21,162 nucleotides of DNA from positions 1 to 21,162 of the forward strand of contig DATBLQ010000032.1 of assembly GCA_036555325.1 (NCBI GenBank). The letters are read 5' to 3'. The notes below the pieces were generated by a model. It was given only the letters and a program-made list of their open reading frames with translations. It did not search any database and was not told where the DNA came from. Below, piece by piece: positions 14,859 through 21,162 of this stretch. Position 1 is the stretch's first letter, and every line of letters begins with the position of its first letter. Both the position numbers and the translations under genes were made by a program. Origin of the DNA: DATBLQ01 sp036555325. Lineage in GTDB: Bacteria; Pseudomonadota; Alphaproteobacteria; Rhizobiales; Aestuariivirgaceae.

Positions 14859-15775
14859 CCGCCGAAAGCGTTCCACGACCCGCTCCATGGCGTGATTGGC
14901 TGCTGGCCGATGCGCCCCGAAGCCGCGCTCAAGCGCGCCTTGGCCGCTGGTACGGCAACTGGTTGTTGCTCAAACGTAACTCCTTGGCTGTTTCAGGGTT
15001 GGTGGTCGTATCGACACTTGTTCTAATTGCCCTGCTCGCGCCGTGGCTTTCGGACCAATCGCCCTATGATCAGCTGCTGACGGCTCGGTTGCTGCCACCT
15101 TCCTCCGATCATTGGTTCGGCACCGACGAACTCGGCCGCGACATCTTCACACGCATCATTTACGGCAGTCGCATCACGTTGCTCATTATTTTTCTTGTGT
15201 CGATCATTGTGCTGCCTGTTGGAGTTATTATCGGTACCGCTGCCGGCTATTTTGGAGGGCTTCTCGATACGTTTCTAATGCGTGTTACCGATATTTTTCT
15301 GGCCTTTCCGCGTCTCGTCATGGCTTTGGCCTTCGCCGCCGCACTCGGCCCCGGCATTGAGAATGCTGTTATCGCCATTTCCATCACCGCCTGGCCGCCC
15401 TATGCACGCCTGGCTAGAGCCGAAACCATGACCGTTCGGCGCAGCGATTTCATTTTGGCAACCAGGATGCAGGGCGCATCGGCATTGCGCATCATTTGGA
15501 GTCATATTGTTCCGTTATGCCTTCCCTCGGTGATCATCCGCCTGACCTTCGACATGGCTGGCATTATTCTGATCGCTGCCGGCCTTGGCTTTCTCGGCCT
15601 CGGCGCGCAGCCGCCGGCACCCGAGTGGGGACTCATGGTTTCGAGCGGCCGCGACTATCTTCTGGATCAGTGGTGGGTCGCCACCATGCCGGGTCTTGCG
15701 ATCTTTGTGGTCAGCTTTGGTTTCAACCTGCTCGGTGACGGACTGCGCGACATATTCGACCCCAAAAGCCAATGA
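14855..15775 (+). CDS. ABC importer permease, DppC/OppC type
   Basis: This 306-residue inner-membrane permease is the partner of the preceding protein. An N-terminal cytoplasmic stretch leads to the first helix (LAVSGLVVVSTLVLIALLAP). The DppC-branch signature HWFGTDELGRDIFTRIIYGS follows. The EAA loop is near FILATRMQGASALRIIWSHIVP, and the end GFLGLGAQPPAPEWGLMVSSGRDYL is typical. The long open frame starts further upstream (14231), but the ATG at 14855 overlaps the stop of the first permease in ATGA and gives the normal length. The gene ends in another ATGA overlap with the first ATPase. Confidence 0.9.
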   Translation: MTAESVPRPAPWRDWLLADAPRSRAQARLGRWYGNWLLLKRNSLAVSGLVVVSTLVLIALLAPWLSDQSPYDQLLTARLLPPSSDHWFGTDELGRDIFTRIIYGSRITLLIIFLVSIIVLPVGVIIGTAAGYFGGLLDTFLMRVTDIFLAFPRLVMALAFAAALGPGIENAVIAISITAWPPYARLARAETMTVRRSDFILATRMQGASALRIIWSHIVPLCLPSVIIRLTFDMAGIILIAAGLGFLGLGAQPPAPEWGLMVSSGRDYLLDQWWVATMPGLAIFVVSFGFNLLGDGLRDIFDPKSQ

Positions 15776-16644
15776 ACCGAGATCTTCTTCTCACCGTTGA
15801 AGATCTGCACGTCACCTACCAGGGGCGAACCGCTCCGGTATCGGCGGTGCGAGGCGTCAGCTTCGAACTCGCTCGAGAACGGCTGGGCATTGTCGGGGAA
15901 TCGGGCTCCGGCAAATCGACGATCGGGCTTGCCATTCTTCGACTTTTGCCTCGCAGCGCCCGTCTGACGGCAAGAGGCCTGTCACTCCACGGTACCGACC
16001 TCCTGAACGCCACCGAAGAGGTTATGCGCACCGTTCGCGGTCGGCGAATCTCAATGGTATTGCAAGATCCGAAATACTCGCTCAACCCCGTGATGACAGT
16101 TGGGCAGCAGATCGCCGAGAGTTACAGGCTACACAGTCATGCTTCGGCAACTCAGGCGAAGTCCAAAACGCTAGAAATGCTCGAAGCCGTGCGTATTCGC
16201 GACCCGGAGCGCGTCTATCGGCTTTATCCGCATGAAGTATCGGGTGGAATGGGTCAGCGTGTGATGATTGCGATGATGCTTATCCCGGAGCCCGAGTTGC
16301 TGATCGCCGATGAGCCGACCTCCGCACTCGACGTAACGGTGCAAGGGCAGTTGCTTGTGCTCATCGACGAGCTTATTCAGCGTCGGCGTATGGGTCTCAT
16401 TCTCATAAGCCATAACCTGAAGCTCGTCAGCTCCTACTGCGACCGTGTCGTGGTGCTCTATGCTGGGCGAGTCATGGAGACTCTCAAGGCATCGGAGCTT
16501 ACATCGGCAAAGCATCCCTATACGCGAGGGCTTCTCGCCTGCCGCCCGCTTATCGATCACCAGCAGCCGGAATTGCCGCAGTTGGTCCGCGATCCTGCTT
16601 GGCTGAACGGCGCTCAGCAGGATCGACAGGGTAGGGCCACGTGA
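15772..16644 (+). CDS. ABC importer ATPase, DppD/OppD type
   Basis: The protein has 290 residues. Motifs are Walker A GESGSGKST, Q-loop MVLQDPKYSLNP, signature VSGGMGQRV, Walker B LLIADEPTSALD and the switch His in ILISHNL. HPYTRGLLACRPL near the end marks the C-terminal oligopeptide-transporter ATPase region. That region is shorter than in DppD, and the Cys-rich iron-sulfur segment seen in some DppD proteins is not evident. It energises import as a heterodimer with the next gene product on the cytoplasmic face. It overlaps the preceding permease (ATGA) and the next ATPase (GTGA). Confidence 0.92.
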   Translation: MNRDLLLTVEDLHVTYQGRTAPVSAVRGVSFELARERLGIVGESGSGKSTIGLAILRLLPRSARLTARGLSLHGTDLLNATEEVMRTVRGRRISMVLQDPKYSLNPVMTVGQQIAESYRLHSHASATQAKSKTLEMLEAVRIRDPERVYRLYPHEVSGGMGQRVMIAMMLIPEPELLIADEPTSALDVTVQGQLLVLIDELIQRRRMGLILISHNLKLVSSYCDRVVVLYAGRVMETLKASELTSAKHPYTRGLLACRPLIDHQQPELPQLVRDPAWLNGAQQDRQGRAT

Positions 16645-17393
16645 TCGAGGTCTTCAACGCGACTGTGGTTTACGGCGGCAACAGCCAGCGTCTGGAAGCC
16701 GTGCGCAACGTTTCCTTCAATGTAGCAGCGGCCGAGGTATTCGGCCTGGTCGGTGAGTCCGGCTGTGGCAAATCAACCTTGCTGCGGGCCATCGCTGGTG
16801 CGCTCCCGCTCGCCCGCGGCCGCATCGCCCTGGCGGACCGTGATGTTGGGCTCCATCGCACGCGCGAAGAGCGTCGCTTGGTGCAGATGGTGTTTCAGGA
16901 TCCCTATGCTTCTCTCAACCCGACGCACACGATTGACAAGATCCTGGCTGAGCCTTTGGCTATTCAGAAGATCAAGGCCATCGACGAGCGCGTTTCCCAG
17001 GCCCTTGCCGAGGTAGGCCTGGGGCTCGAGCATCGTTACCGCTATCCCCACCAGATCTCAGGCGGCCAGCGCCAGCGAGTGGCCATTGCTCGAGCGCTCA
17101 TCATGCAGCCGGGCATCTTGCTCCTGGACGAGCCGACTTCGGCGCTCGACCTTTCGGTACAAGCGGAAATTCTGAACCTGTTGAAGCGGGTGGGGCGGAG
17201 TCGGACCCTTACCATGCTCATGGTTAGCCACAATCTTGCCGTCATAGCCCATATGTGCACGCGAATTGCTGTGATGTACGAAGGCGAAATCGTCGAGATG
17301 CTGGAGGTCGAACGCCTGCGCCGTGGTGAAGCCAACCATCCCTATACACAGAGACTTCTCACCGCAAGTTTGGATGGAGCCGCGGCAGCGTAA
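16641..17393 (+). CDS. ABC importer ATPase, DppF/OppF type
   Basis: The protein has 250 residues. Motifs are Walker A GESGCGKST, Q-loop MVFQDPYASLNP, signature ISGGQRQRVAIARAL, Walker B ILLLDEPTSALD and switch His LMVSHNL. It stops soon after NHPYTQRLL, so the C-terminal extension of DppF is nearly absent. The start is a GTG in a GTGA overlap with the preceding stop. It is the last gene of the importer operon and is followed 27 bases later by a GC-rich hairpin. Confidence 0.92.
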   Translation: MIEVFNATVVYGGNSQRLEAVRNVSFNVAAAEVFGLVGESGCGKSTLLRAIAGALPLARGRIALADRDVGLHRTREERRLVQMVFQDPYASLNPTHTIDKILAEPLAIQKIKAIDERVSQALAEVGLGLEHRYRYPHQISGGQRQRVAIARALIMQPGILLLDEPTSALDLSVQAEILNLLKRVGRSRTLTMLMVSHNLAVIAHMCTRIAVMYEGEIVEMLEVERLRRGEANHPYTQRLLTASLDGAAAA

Positions 17394-17420
17394 GATGTCT
17401 GGATCGCTCCCAACAAAACA

Positions 17421-17442
17421 GGCCCCGCTCGAAGGCAGGGCC
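17421..17442 (-). terminator. Probable intrinsic terminator, U-tract on the minus strand
   Basis: On the minus strand GGCCCTGC-CTTCGA-GCGGGGCC forms an 8-bp stem with one G-T pair, followed by TGTTTTGTT. It would end transcription of the decayed minus-strand gene at 17469-17645. In the plus direction the same hairpin closes the ABC operon but lacks a T-run. Confidence 0.5.
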
Positions 17443-17468
17443 CTAGGCCTCGTCTCTGGAAAACACTC

Positions 17469-17645
17469 TTAGTCCCAAACGAGTTGGCCGTGACAGTAAA
17501 GTCTGCCACTCCGGTGCCTATGCCACCGGCCGATACAATCGGGCCGATCGTAGTAGTCGTCATCGTAGTAATAGGGACTCAAACCAACCAGTGGCAGGCC
17601 AAAACCGAAACTTAAGTCGCACAAGATGCTGATGTTTTTCCGGCA
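17469..17645 (-). pseudogene. Remnant of a small Tyr/Asp-rich exported protein
   Basis: A minus-strand frame without an in-frame ATG reads LSFGFGLPLVGLSPYYYDDD, then YYDRPDCIGRWHRHRSG, RLYCHGQLVWD and stop. The Gly-Phe-rich segment followed by Tyr-Tyr-Asp runs, Arg/His and paired Cys resembles the C-terminal half of small secreted rhizobial proteins of unknown function. The frame is closed upstream by a TAA at 17646-17648, so the signal-peptide half is missing or shifted. The terminator just downstream on the same strand supports a former gene. Confidence 0.4.
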
Positions 17646-17829
17646 TTAAAAATTGGTCGCATTGGAACGAAGTTGCACTGCCGCCTCGGTTCCACATTAA
17701 CCATGTTTGCGGCCTTCGGTGCATAAAGCTGAAAATCGGTGGTCCAGCGCAGCCGCTACTCCCACCATGAGGGCGCGTCTCCATCATGCTGCGGCGGGCA
17801 ATGCGAGAAGTGCACAAGGGGAGGTCAGT

Positions 17830-18219
17830 ATGTTGAAACTCACCGCGAGTTCATTTGTGTTGGTTGGTTGTCTGTCAGTTTCCGTCTTGCTTCCGAATGC
17901 GACAATGGCAAAAACCAAATATCTGCTCAACTGTCGCCTGATGGACCGTGCAGAACTTCTCTATGACCGATTTTGTCGTGGGGAGAACGCAAAGCAGCTA
18001 AGAATGTTCTGTCTCGAGGACAAAAGCTGTTTGGTGCATGTCTCAAACTTTACTTCGCAATATGTACAAGGGCGCAAGTCTCTTTTTGGCGAGTTGAGCA
18101 GACACGATCCAAAAATGGCTGGTGGCCACGGCGGGTCAATGTCCAGAGTTGCGTCGAATTCGACCACATCGGGTTCAGGCGAACCGCCAAGCGGCCCGAT
18201 AGGCGATCCACCCCAGTAA
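17830..18219 (+). CDS. Secreted small protein of unknown function with four cysteines
   Basis: The protein has 129 residues. A signal peptide covers about 1-27 (SFVLVGCLSVSVLLP core, cleavage after NATMA). The mature part has Cys35, Cys49, Cys61 and Cys67, which could form two disulfides in the periplasm, then a Ser/Gly/Pro-rich, probably disordered tail ending in GEPPSGPIGDPPQ. I recognise no family. The start is fixed by the strong AGGGGAGGT just before the ATG, although the frame is open to 17707. It stands alone between the remnant and the hydrolase gene. No function can be given. Confidence 0.65.
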   Translation: MLKLTASSFVLVGCLSVSVLLPNATMAKTKYLLNCRLMDRAELLYDRFCRGENAKQLRMFCLEDKSCLVHVSNFTSQYVQGRKSLFGELSRHDPKMAGGHGGSMSRVASNSTTSGSGEPPSGPIGDPPQ

Positions 18220-18402
18220 CTTTTGCAACGCGCCTCGATGAACGATTAGTGCTGCTTGCGACGAACTGGCAGGAAGGGTCGGGAATCGCGTCGCCTTCCA
18301 GTTCACCTCTTAGGCCTACAAAAACCGTCAGTTGGCAAAGCAGAACCCCTTCAAGTAGATAGACCAGCACTTCAGGCGTGCGGTGCGGAAGGGTTGCTGC
18401 CT

Positions 18403-19158
18403 ATGCAGTTCTTGTCGAGCCAACGGGTACTTATCGAACACGATGTCTGGGGTATCGGACGCCCGGTCCTGCTTGTCCATGGTTTTGCATCAAACGCGCG
18501 CGTGAACTGGATCAACACCAGCTGGACCAAAACGCTCGAACAAGCCGGTTATGCGCCGATCACATTCGACAATCGCGGTCATGGCAGGAGCAGCAAATTC
18601 TACGAGCCGAAATGCTACAGTATCGAATTGATGGCCGATGATGCAAAGCAGCTCCTTGATCACCTGGGACACGATCGCGTCTCCGTCATGGGCTATTCGA
18701 TGGGTGCACGCATCGCGGCAGCATTCGCCAATCGCTATCCGTCCGTTGTAGTAGCGCTCGTGCTGGCAGGATTGGCGGAAAACTTGATGGCGGACACGAG
18801 CAATGCCGAAGCGATTGCGACGGCGTTGGAGGCCGGCAGCGTTGAAGAGGTCACAGACCCCGTCGTGCGGGGGTATCGGGTATTTGCCGAACAGACGGGC
18901 AGTGACCGCCAGGCGCTCGCAGCTTGTATAAGGGGGTCGCGCCGCAAGATCGGTGGGGATGAGTTGCAGGGTATTCGGGCTCCGGTGCTGGTCGTTGCGG
19001 GGTCAGAAGACAAGATCGCCGGACCTGTAGCACCCCTGGTTGATAAGCTTCCGAACGCCGAGGGACTGGTTCTGCCGAGGCGAGACCATATGCAGGCCGT
19101 CGGCGACCGCACATTCAAGCAGGCGGTGGTGAAATTTTTCGACAAACATGCTGCATGA
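18403..19158 (+). CDS. Alpha/beta hydrolase
   Basis: The protein has 251 residues from ATG 18403, which is preceded by GGAAGGG. The fold's landmarks are the oxyanion loop LLVHGFAS (23-30), FDNRGHGRS (55-63), the nucleophile elbow GYSMG with Ser99, the acid Asp203 in GSEDKIAG and His229 in RRDHM. The complete Ser-Asp-His triad predicts an active esterase or lactonase-type hydrolase in the cytoplasm; no signal peptide is seen. The frame runs back to 18256 but the extension has no domain content. It lies 90 bases before cysE on the same strand. I recall this order (hydrolase, cysE, DUF3126) as common in Rhizobiales. The substrate is unknown. Confidence 0.87.
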   Translation: MQFLSSQRVLIEHDVWGIGRPVLLVHGFASNARVNWINTSWTKTLEQAGYAPITFDNRGHGRSSKFYEPKCYSIELMADDAKQLLDHLGHDRVSVMGYSMGARIAAAFANRYPSVVVALVLAGLAENLMADTSNAEAIATALEAGSVEEVTDPVVRGYRVFAEQTGSDRQALAACIRGSRRKIGGDELQGIRAPVLVVAGSEDKIAGPVAPLVDKLPNAEGLVLPRRDHMQAVGDRTFKQAVVKFFDKHAA

Positions 19159-19224
19159 AACTGATCGTTTGGAACAATGTCATTTCACATTTGCATGCCA
19201 GTGTGCAGCAGGTATAGAAGTCGC

Positions 19225-19230
19225 TATAAT
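19225..19230 (+). promoter_or_regulatory. Possible -10 element before cysE
   Basis: A perfect TATAAT lies 18 bases before the cysE start codon, in an AT-rich stretch. No convincing -35 is present at 16-18 bases upstream, and the resulting leader would be very short, so this is tentative. Confidence 0.2.
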
Positions 19231-19248
19231 AGTGTTTTGGAGAAATTC

Positions 19249-20079
19249 ATGACCCGTCATACCGTTAGCGTTCAGCCCGTCGAAAAAATCGATCTCGTCT
19301 GGTCCCGTATCAAGGCGGAAGCTGAGGAAATTATTCGCAATGATCCGGCCATCGGCGGCTTTGTCTACGCTGCCATCCTCAATCATGACGGTTTTGAAGA
19401 AGCCCTTGTGCATCGGTTGGCGCAGCGTCTCGGCACCGCCGATATAGGGGCCGATCAGGTCATCAAGGCGTTTGAAGATGCGCTTGAAGCCGAGCCCGAT
19501 ATTGCACAAGCGGCACGCGAAGACATTCTCGCCACCTACGATCGCGATCCGGCATGCACTCGCTACATTGAACCGCTGCTTTATTTCAAAGGATACCAGT
19601 CCCTGCAGACTCACCGGATGGGCCACCGGCTATATCTCATGGGCCGCAAGGATTTTGCGTTTTACCTTCAAAGCCGCGTCTCGGTGGTGGCGAGCGTCGA
19701 TATTCATCCTGCTGCCCGCATCGGCCGTGGCATCATGATTGATCATGGCCATGACATCGTGATCGGGGAAACGGCAGTGGTTGAGGACAATGTCTCCATG
19801 CTGCATGGCGTCACCCTGGGCGGCACTGGTAAGCAGGAGGGCGACCGGCATCCCAAGGTGCGAAAAGGTGTGCTGATCGGGGCGGGTGCAAAAATACTTG
19901 GCAATATTGAAATCGGCAGCTGCTCGCGAATTGCCGCCGGCTCGGTGGTTCTCCAGGATGTGCCTCCCAAGAGCACCGTTGCCGGAGTTCCGGCCAGAAT
20001 TGTCGGCACAGCTGGCTGCGATGAACCGGCGCGCCGAATGGATCATACGATCGAGGATGTCGCTGGACTTCAGGACTAG
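19249..20079 (+). CDS. cysE: Serine O-acetyltransferase
   Basis: The enzyme makes O-acetylserine from serine and acetyl-CoA, the committed step of cysteine synthesis, in the cytoplasm. It has 276 residues from ATG 19249, with GGAGAA in front; the frame opens at 19177 but the inner ATG gives the family length. The N-terminal helical domain runs to about residue 145 (YRDPA-like segment TYDRDPACTRYIEPLLYFKG, then HRMGHRLYLMGRKDFAFYLQ). The left-handed beta-helix follows with hexapeptide repeats (VVASVDIHPAARIGRGIMID). HGHDIVIGE contains the catalytic His, and GVTLGGTGK is the acetyl-CoA-binding turn. The C-terminal tail that contacts cysteine synthase ends in DVAGLQD; its last residue is not the Ile of classical complexes. 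Confidence 0.95.
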   Translation: MTRHTVSVQPVEKIDLVWSRIKAEAEEIIRNDPAIGGFVYAAILNHDGFEEALVHRLAQRLGTADIGADQVIKAFEDALEAEPDIAQAAREDILATYDRDPACTRYIEPLLYFKGYQSLQTHRMGHRLYLMGRKDFAFYLQSRVSVVASVDIHPAARIGRGIMIDHGHDIVIGETAVVEDNVSMLHGVTLGGTGKQEGDRHPKVRKGVLIGAGAKILGNIEIGSCSRIAAGSVVLQDVPPKSTVAGVPARIVGTAGCDEPARRMDHTIEDVAGLQD

Positions 20080-20090
20080 CCGCTGCCCTG

Positions 20091-20357
20091 ATGGCAGCAG
20101 CCACACCGGTTCAGGGTGCGATCGAAAGATTGATGGAGACTGAATTGAAACCCGAGGAACTGCAGAAACTCACCCAATATCTTCGGATGAAGTTTGAGCT
20201 GCCGAGCATCCAGGTCAGGCGGCGACCGCAGAAAGACGATTCAGCCGAGGTCTATATTGGAGAAGAGTTCATTGGCGTCCTGTTCCGCGACGAGGAGGAT
20301 GGAGAGCTCTCCTATAACTTCCAGATGGCGATTCTGGAGTATGACCTTGAGGGTTAG
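20091..20357 (+). CDS. DUF3126 family protein
   Basis: This 88-residue protein ends with the strongly conserved DDSAEVYIGEEFIGVLFRDE and SYNFQMAILEYDL of DUF3126, an alphaproteobacterial family of unknown function. The usual family start corresponds to LKPEELQKL, so the native start may be the ATG at 20133 instead of 20091; the first 14 residues are not conserved. It begins 11 bases after cysE and is probably co-transcribed with it, which suggests a link to sulfur or cysteine metabolism. It converges on the next gene with only two bases between stops. No catalytic residues or membrane segment are visible. Confidence 0.85.
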   Translation: MAAATPVQGAIERLMETELKPEELQKLTQYLRMKFELPSIQVRRRPQKDDSAEVYIGEEFIGVLFRDEEDGELSYNFQMAILEYDLEG

Positions 20358-20359
20358 GG

Positions 20360-21094
20360 TCAGTTGACGGCCGTCTGCCGCAGAAGTGCGCGGATGACAT
20401 TCGTGGAGATTTTTTCGATTTCCTGCCAATCTTCGATATGACGTCTGGCGAAGCGGATGCGTGCCGTGACGTCTTTTGTGGCAGCAAGCTCGCGTTCGCA
20501 GAGTATGGGGCCTAAGCTCGAGGCCTTGAGGTCGCAGCGGATGGCGGCCGGCTTGAGTGGCCTGGTGTCAACGAACAGCTGCAGGTCCCTATAAGGCGAT
20601 TCGAGTTTGAAATCATACCTGAGCATGCCGTCTCCATCTTTGGCCGGCGGGCCCGCAAAATAATAACGGTCCACCGTGGAATATCGATCATCTGGAGGAA
20701 TTCGGTTGGAGCGGGGGCTCAGAGTGATGAGAACCCAGTCGCGGAAATCAACGGAATCTCTGAGCGTCCCTGAGATAACTGCCAGATGATCGTAGGGCCA
20801 TGGAATTTGCACATCGATCTGCTCGGCGGAACTGAATACCCGCCGCTTCACCCGTTTGAGTATGGACGTGGGTACGTAAAACTCCGACCCGCTCATTGAA
20901 ATCTGAACCAGGCGGTTTCCAGGCCGCTGACGGTCAGGTGAGGAAGAAAACAACAGATCGGGGCTGGGCACGAAATAATACGCAAGAATGACACCGGAAA
21001 AAATTGTGAAGCTGATGAGGAACAGGAATATGAAAAGCCCTGCCGAGCGTTCACGGAGTTGCTGCCGGCGATGGCTGCTGTGATGGTCACTCAT
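20360..21094 (-). CDS. Single-pass membrane protein of unknown function
   Basis: The protein has 244 residues. A basic N-terminus (HRRQQLRERS) precedes one hydrophobic helix at about 19-41 (GLFIFLFLISFTIFSGVILA). The remaining 200 residues form a soluble domain that the topology places in the periplasm. It has SRSNRIPPDDRY, YYFAGPPAKDGDGML and two Cys (CDLKASSLGPILCERE) that could pair. I recognise no named domain; it looks like a conserved rhizobial hypothetical. A probable upstream gene ends 6 bases before its ATG, so it is likely second in a minus-strand operon. The cysE-DUF3126 unit converges on it with a two-base gap and no visible terminator. Confidence 0.75.
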   Translation of the reverse strand: MSDHHSSHRRQQLRERSAGLFIFLFLISFTIFSGVILAYYFVPSPDLLFSSSPDRQRPGNRLVQISMSGSEFYVPTSILKRVKRRVFSSAEQIDVQIPWPYDHLAVISGTLRDSVDFRDWVLITLSPRSNRIPPDDRYSTVDRYYFAGPPAKDGDGMLRYDFKLESPYRDLQLFVDTRPLKPAAIRCDLKASSLGPILCERELAATKDVTARIRFARRHIEDWQEIEKISTNVIRALLRQTAVN

Positions 21095-21100
21095 GCGTTC

Positions 21101-21160
21101 TTAGGCTATGACTGATTCTCTCGCGCCAATATACCAGTGCTGCAAGCCATTGATATCGGC
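21101..21160 (-). CDS. C-terminal end of an upstream gene (partial)
   Basis: The minus-strand frame at the right edge reads ADINGLQHWYIGARESVIA and stops at a TAA (21101-21103), six bases before the membrane-protein ATG. The composition and operon-like spacing suggest the tail of a real gene running off the window. Twenty codons are too few to name it. Confidence 0.4.
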   Translation of the reverse strand, partial: ADINGLQHWYIGARESVIA

Positions 21161-21162
21161 AT

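Noticed and set aside
1..21162. CRISPR array, tRNA, rRNA, insertion sequence or toxin-antitoxin pair
   Set aside because: No spaced direct repeats, cloverleaf sequence, transposase or paired small toxin genes could be seen on either strand.

Overview
The window looks like an alphaproteobacterial (order Rhizobiales, Mesorhizobium-like) chromosome segment. The clues are the cysE-DUF3126 gene pair, GC-rich coding regions, an FNR/FixK-type palindrome set of the kind used by rhizobia, and many small proteins of rhizobial type. Genus is an inference, not read directly.

Region A (1-8.5 kb) looks like an accessory redox / low-oxygen block with signs of decay. It starts with a frameshifted small-protein gene, a secreted monohaem cytochrome c and the wreck of a BON-domain gene on the minus strand. 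Then comes a tightly coupled five-gene operon at 1128-6406. It encodes an acetyl-CoA-synthetase-like enzyme, E1-alpha, E1-beta and lipoyl E2 of a 2-oxo-acid dehydrogenase complex, and a dedicated acyl carrier protein. All four junctions are 4-base ATGA overlaps, and no E3 gene is present. Next are a divergent pair, a NimA-like flavin/PNPOx-fold protein (minus) and a helix-hairpin-helix protein (plus), which share an intergenic region holding two FixK-type palindromes. A third palindrome follows at 8308 with no intact gene behind it. A tyrosine-recombinase pseudogene (8511-9446) marks the likely edge of an integrated element.

Region B (9.6-12 kb) holds single housekeeping or accessory genes: a DUF985 cupin, a PAPS-type sulfotransferase, a GNAT acetyltransferase and a zf-CHCC zinc protein.

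Region C (12.06-17.4 kb) is a complete dipeptide/oligopeptide-type ABC importer operon: binding protein, two permeases and two ATPases, with a candidate promoter in front and a hairpin behind.

Region D (17.4-21.2 kb) has a decayed Tyr/Asp-rich small gene, a secreted four-cysteine protein, then alpha/beta hydrolase - serine O-acetyltransferase (cysE) - DUF3126. A single-pass membrane protein and the tail of another gene lie on the opposite strand.

The most interesting candidate system is the synthetase-E1-E2-ACP operon. It suggests a 2-oxo-acid-derived acyl group handled on a private carrier protein. The second theme is a cluster of FixK-like boxes around the NimA-like and HhH genes.
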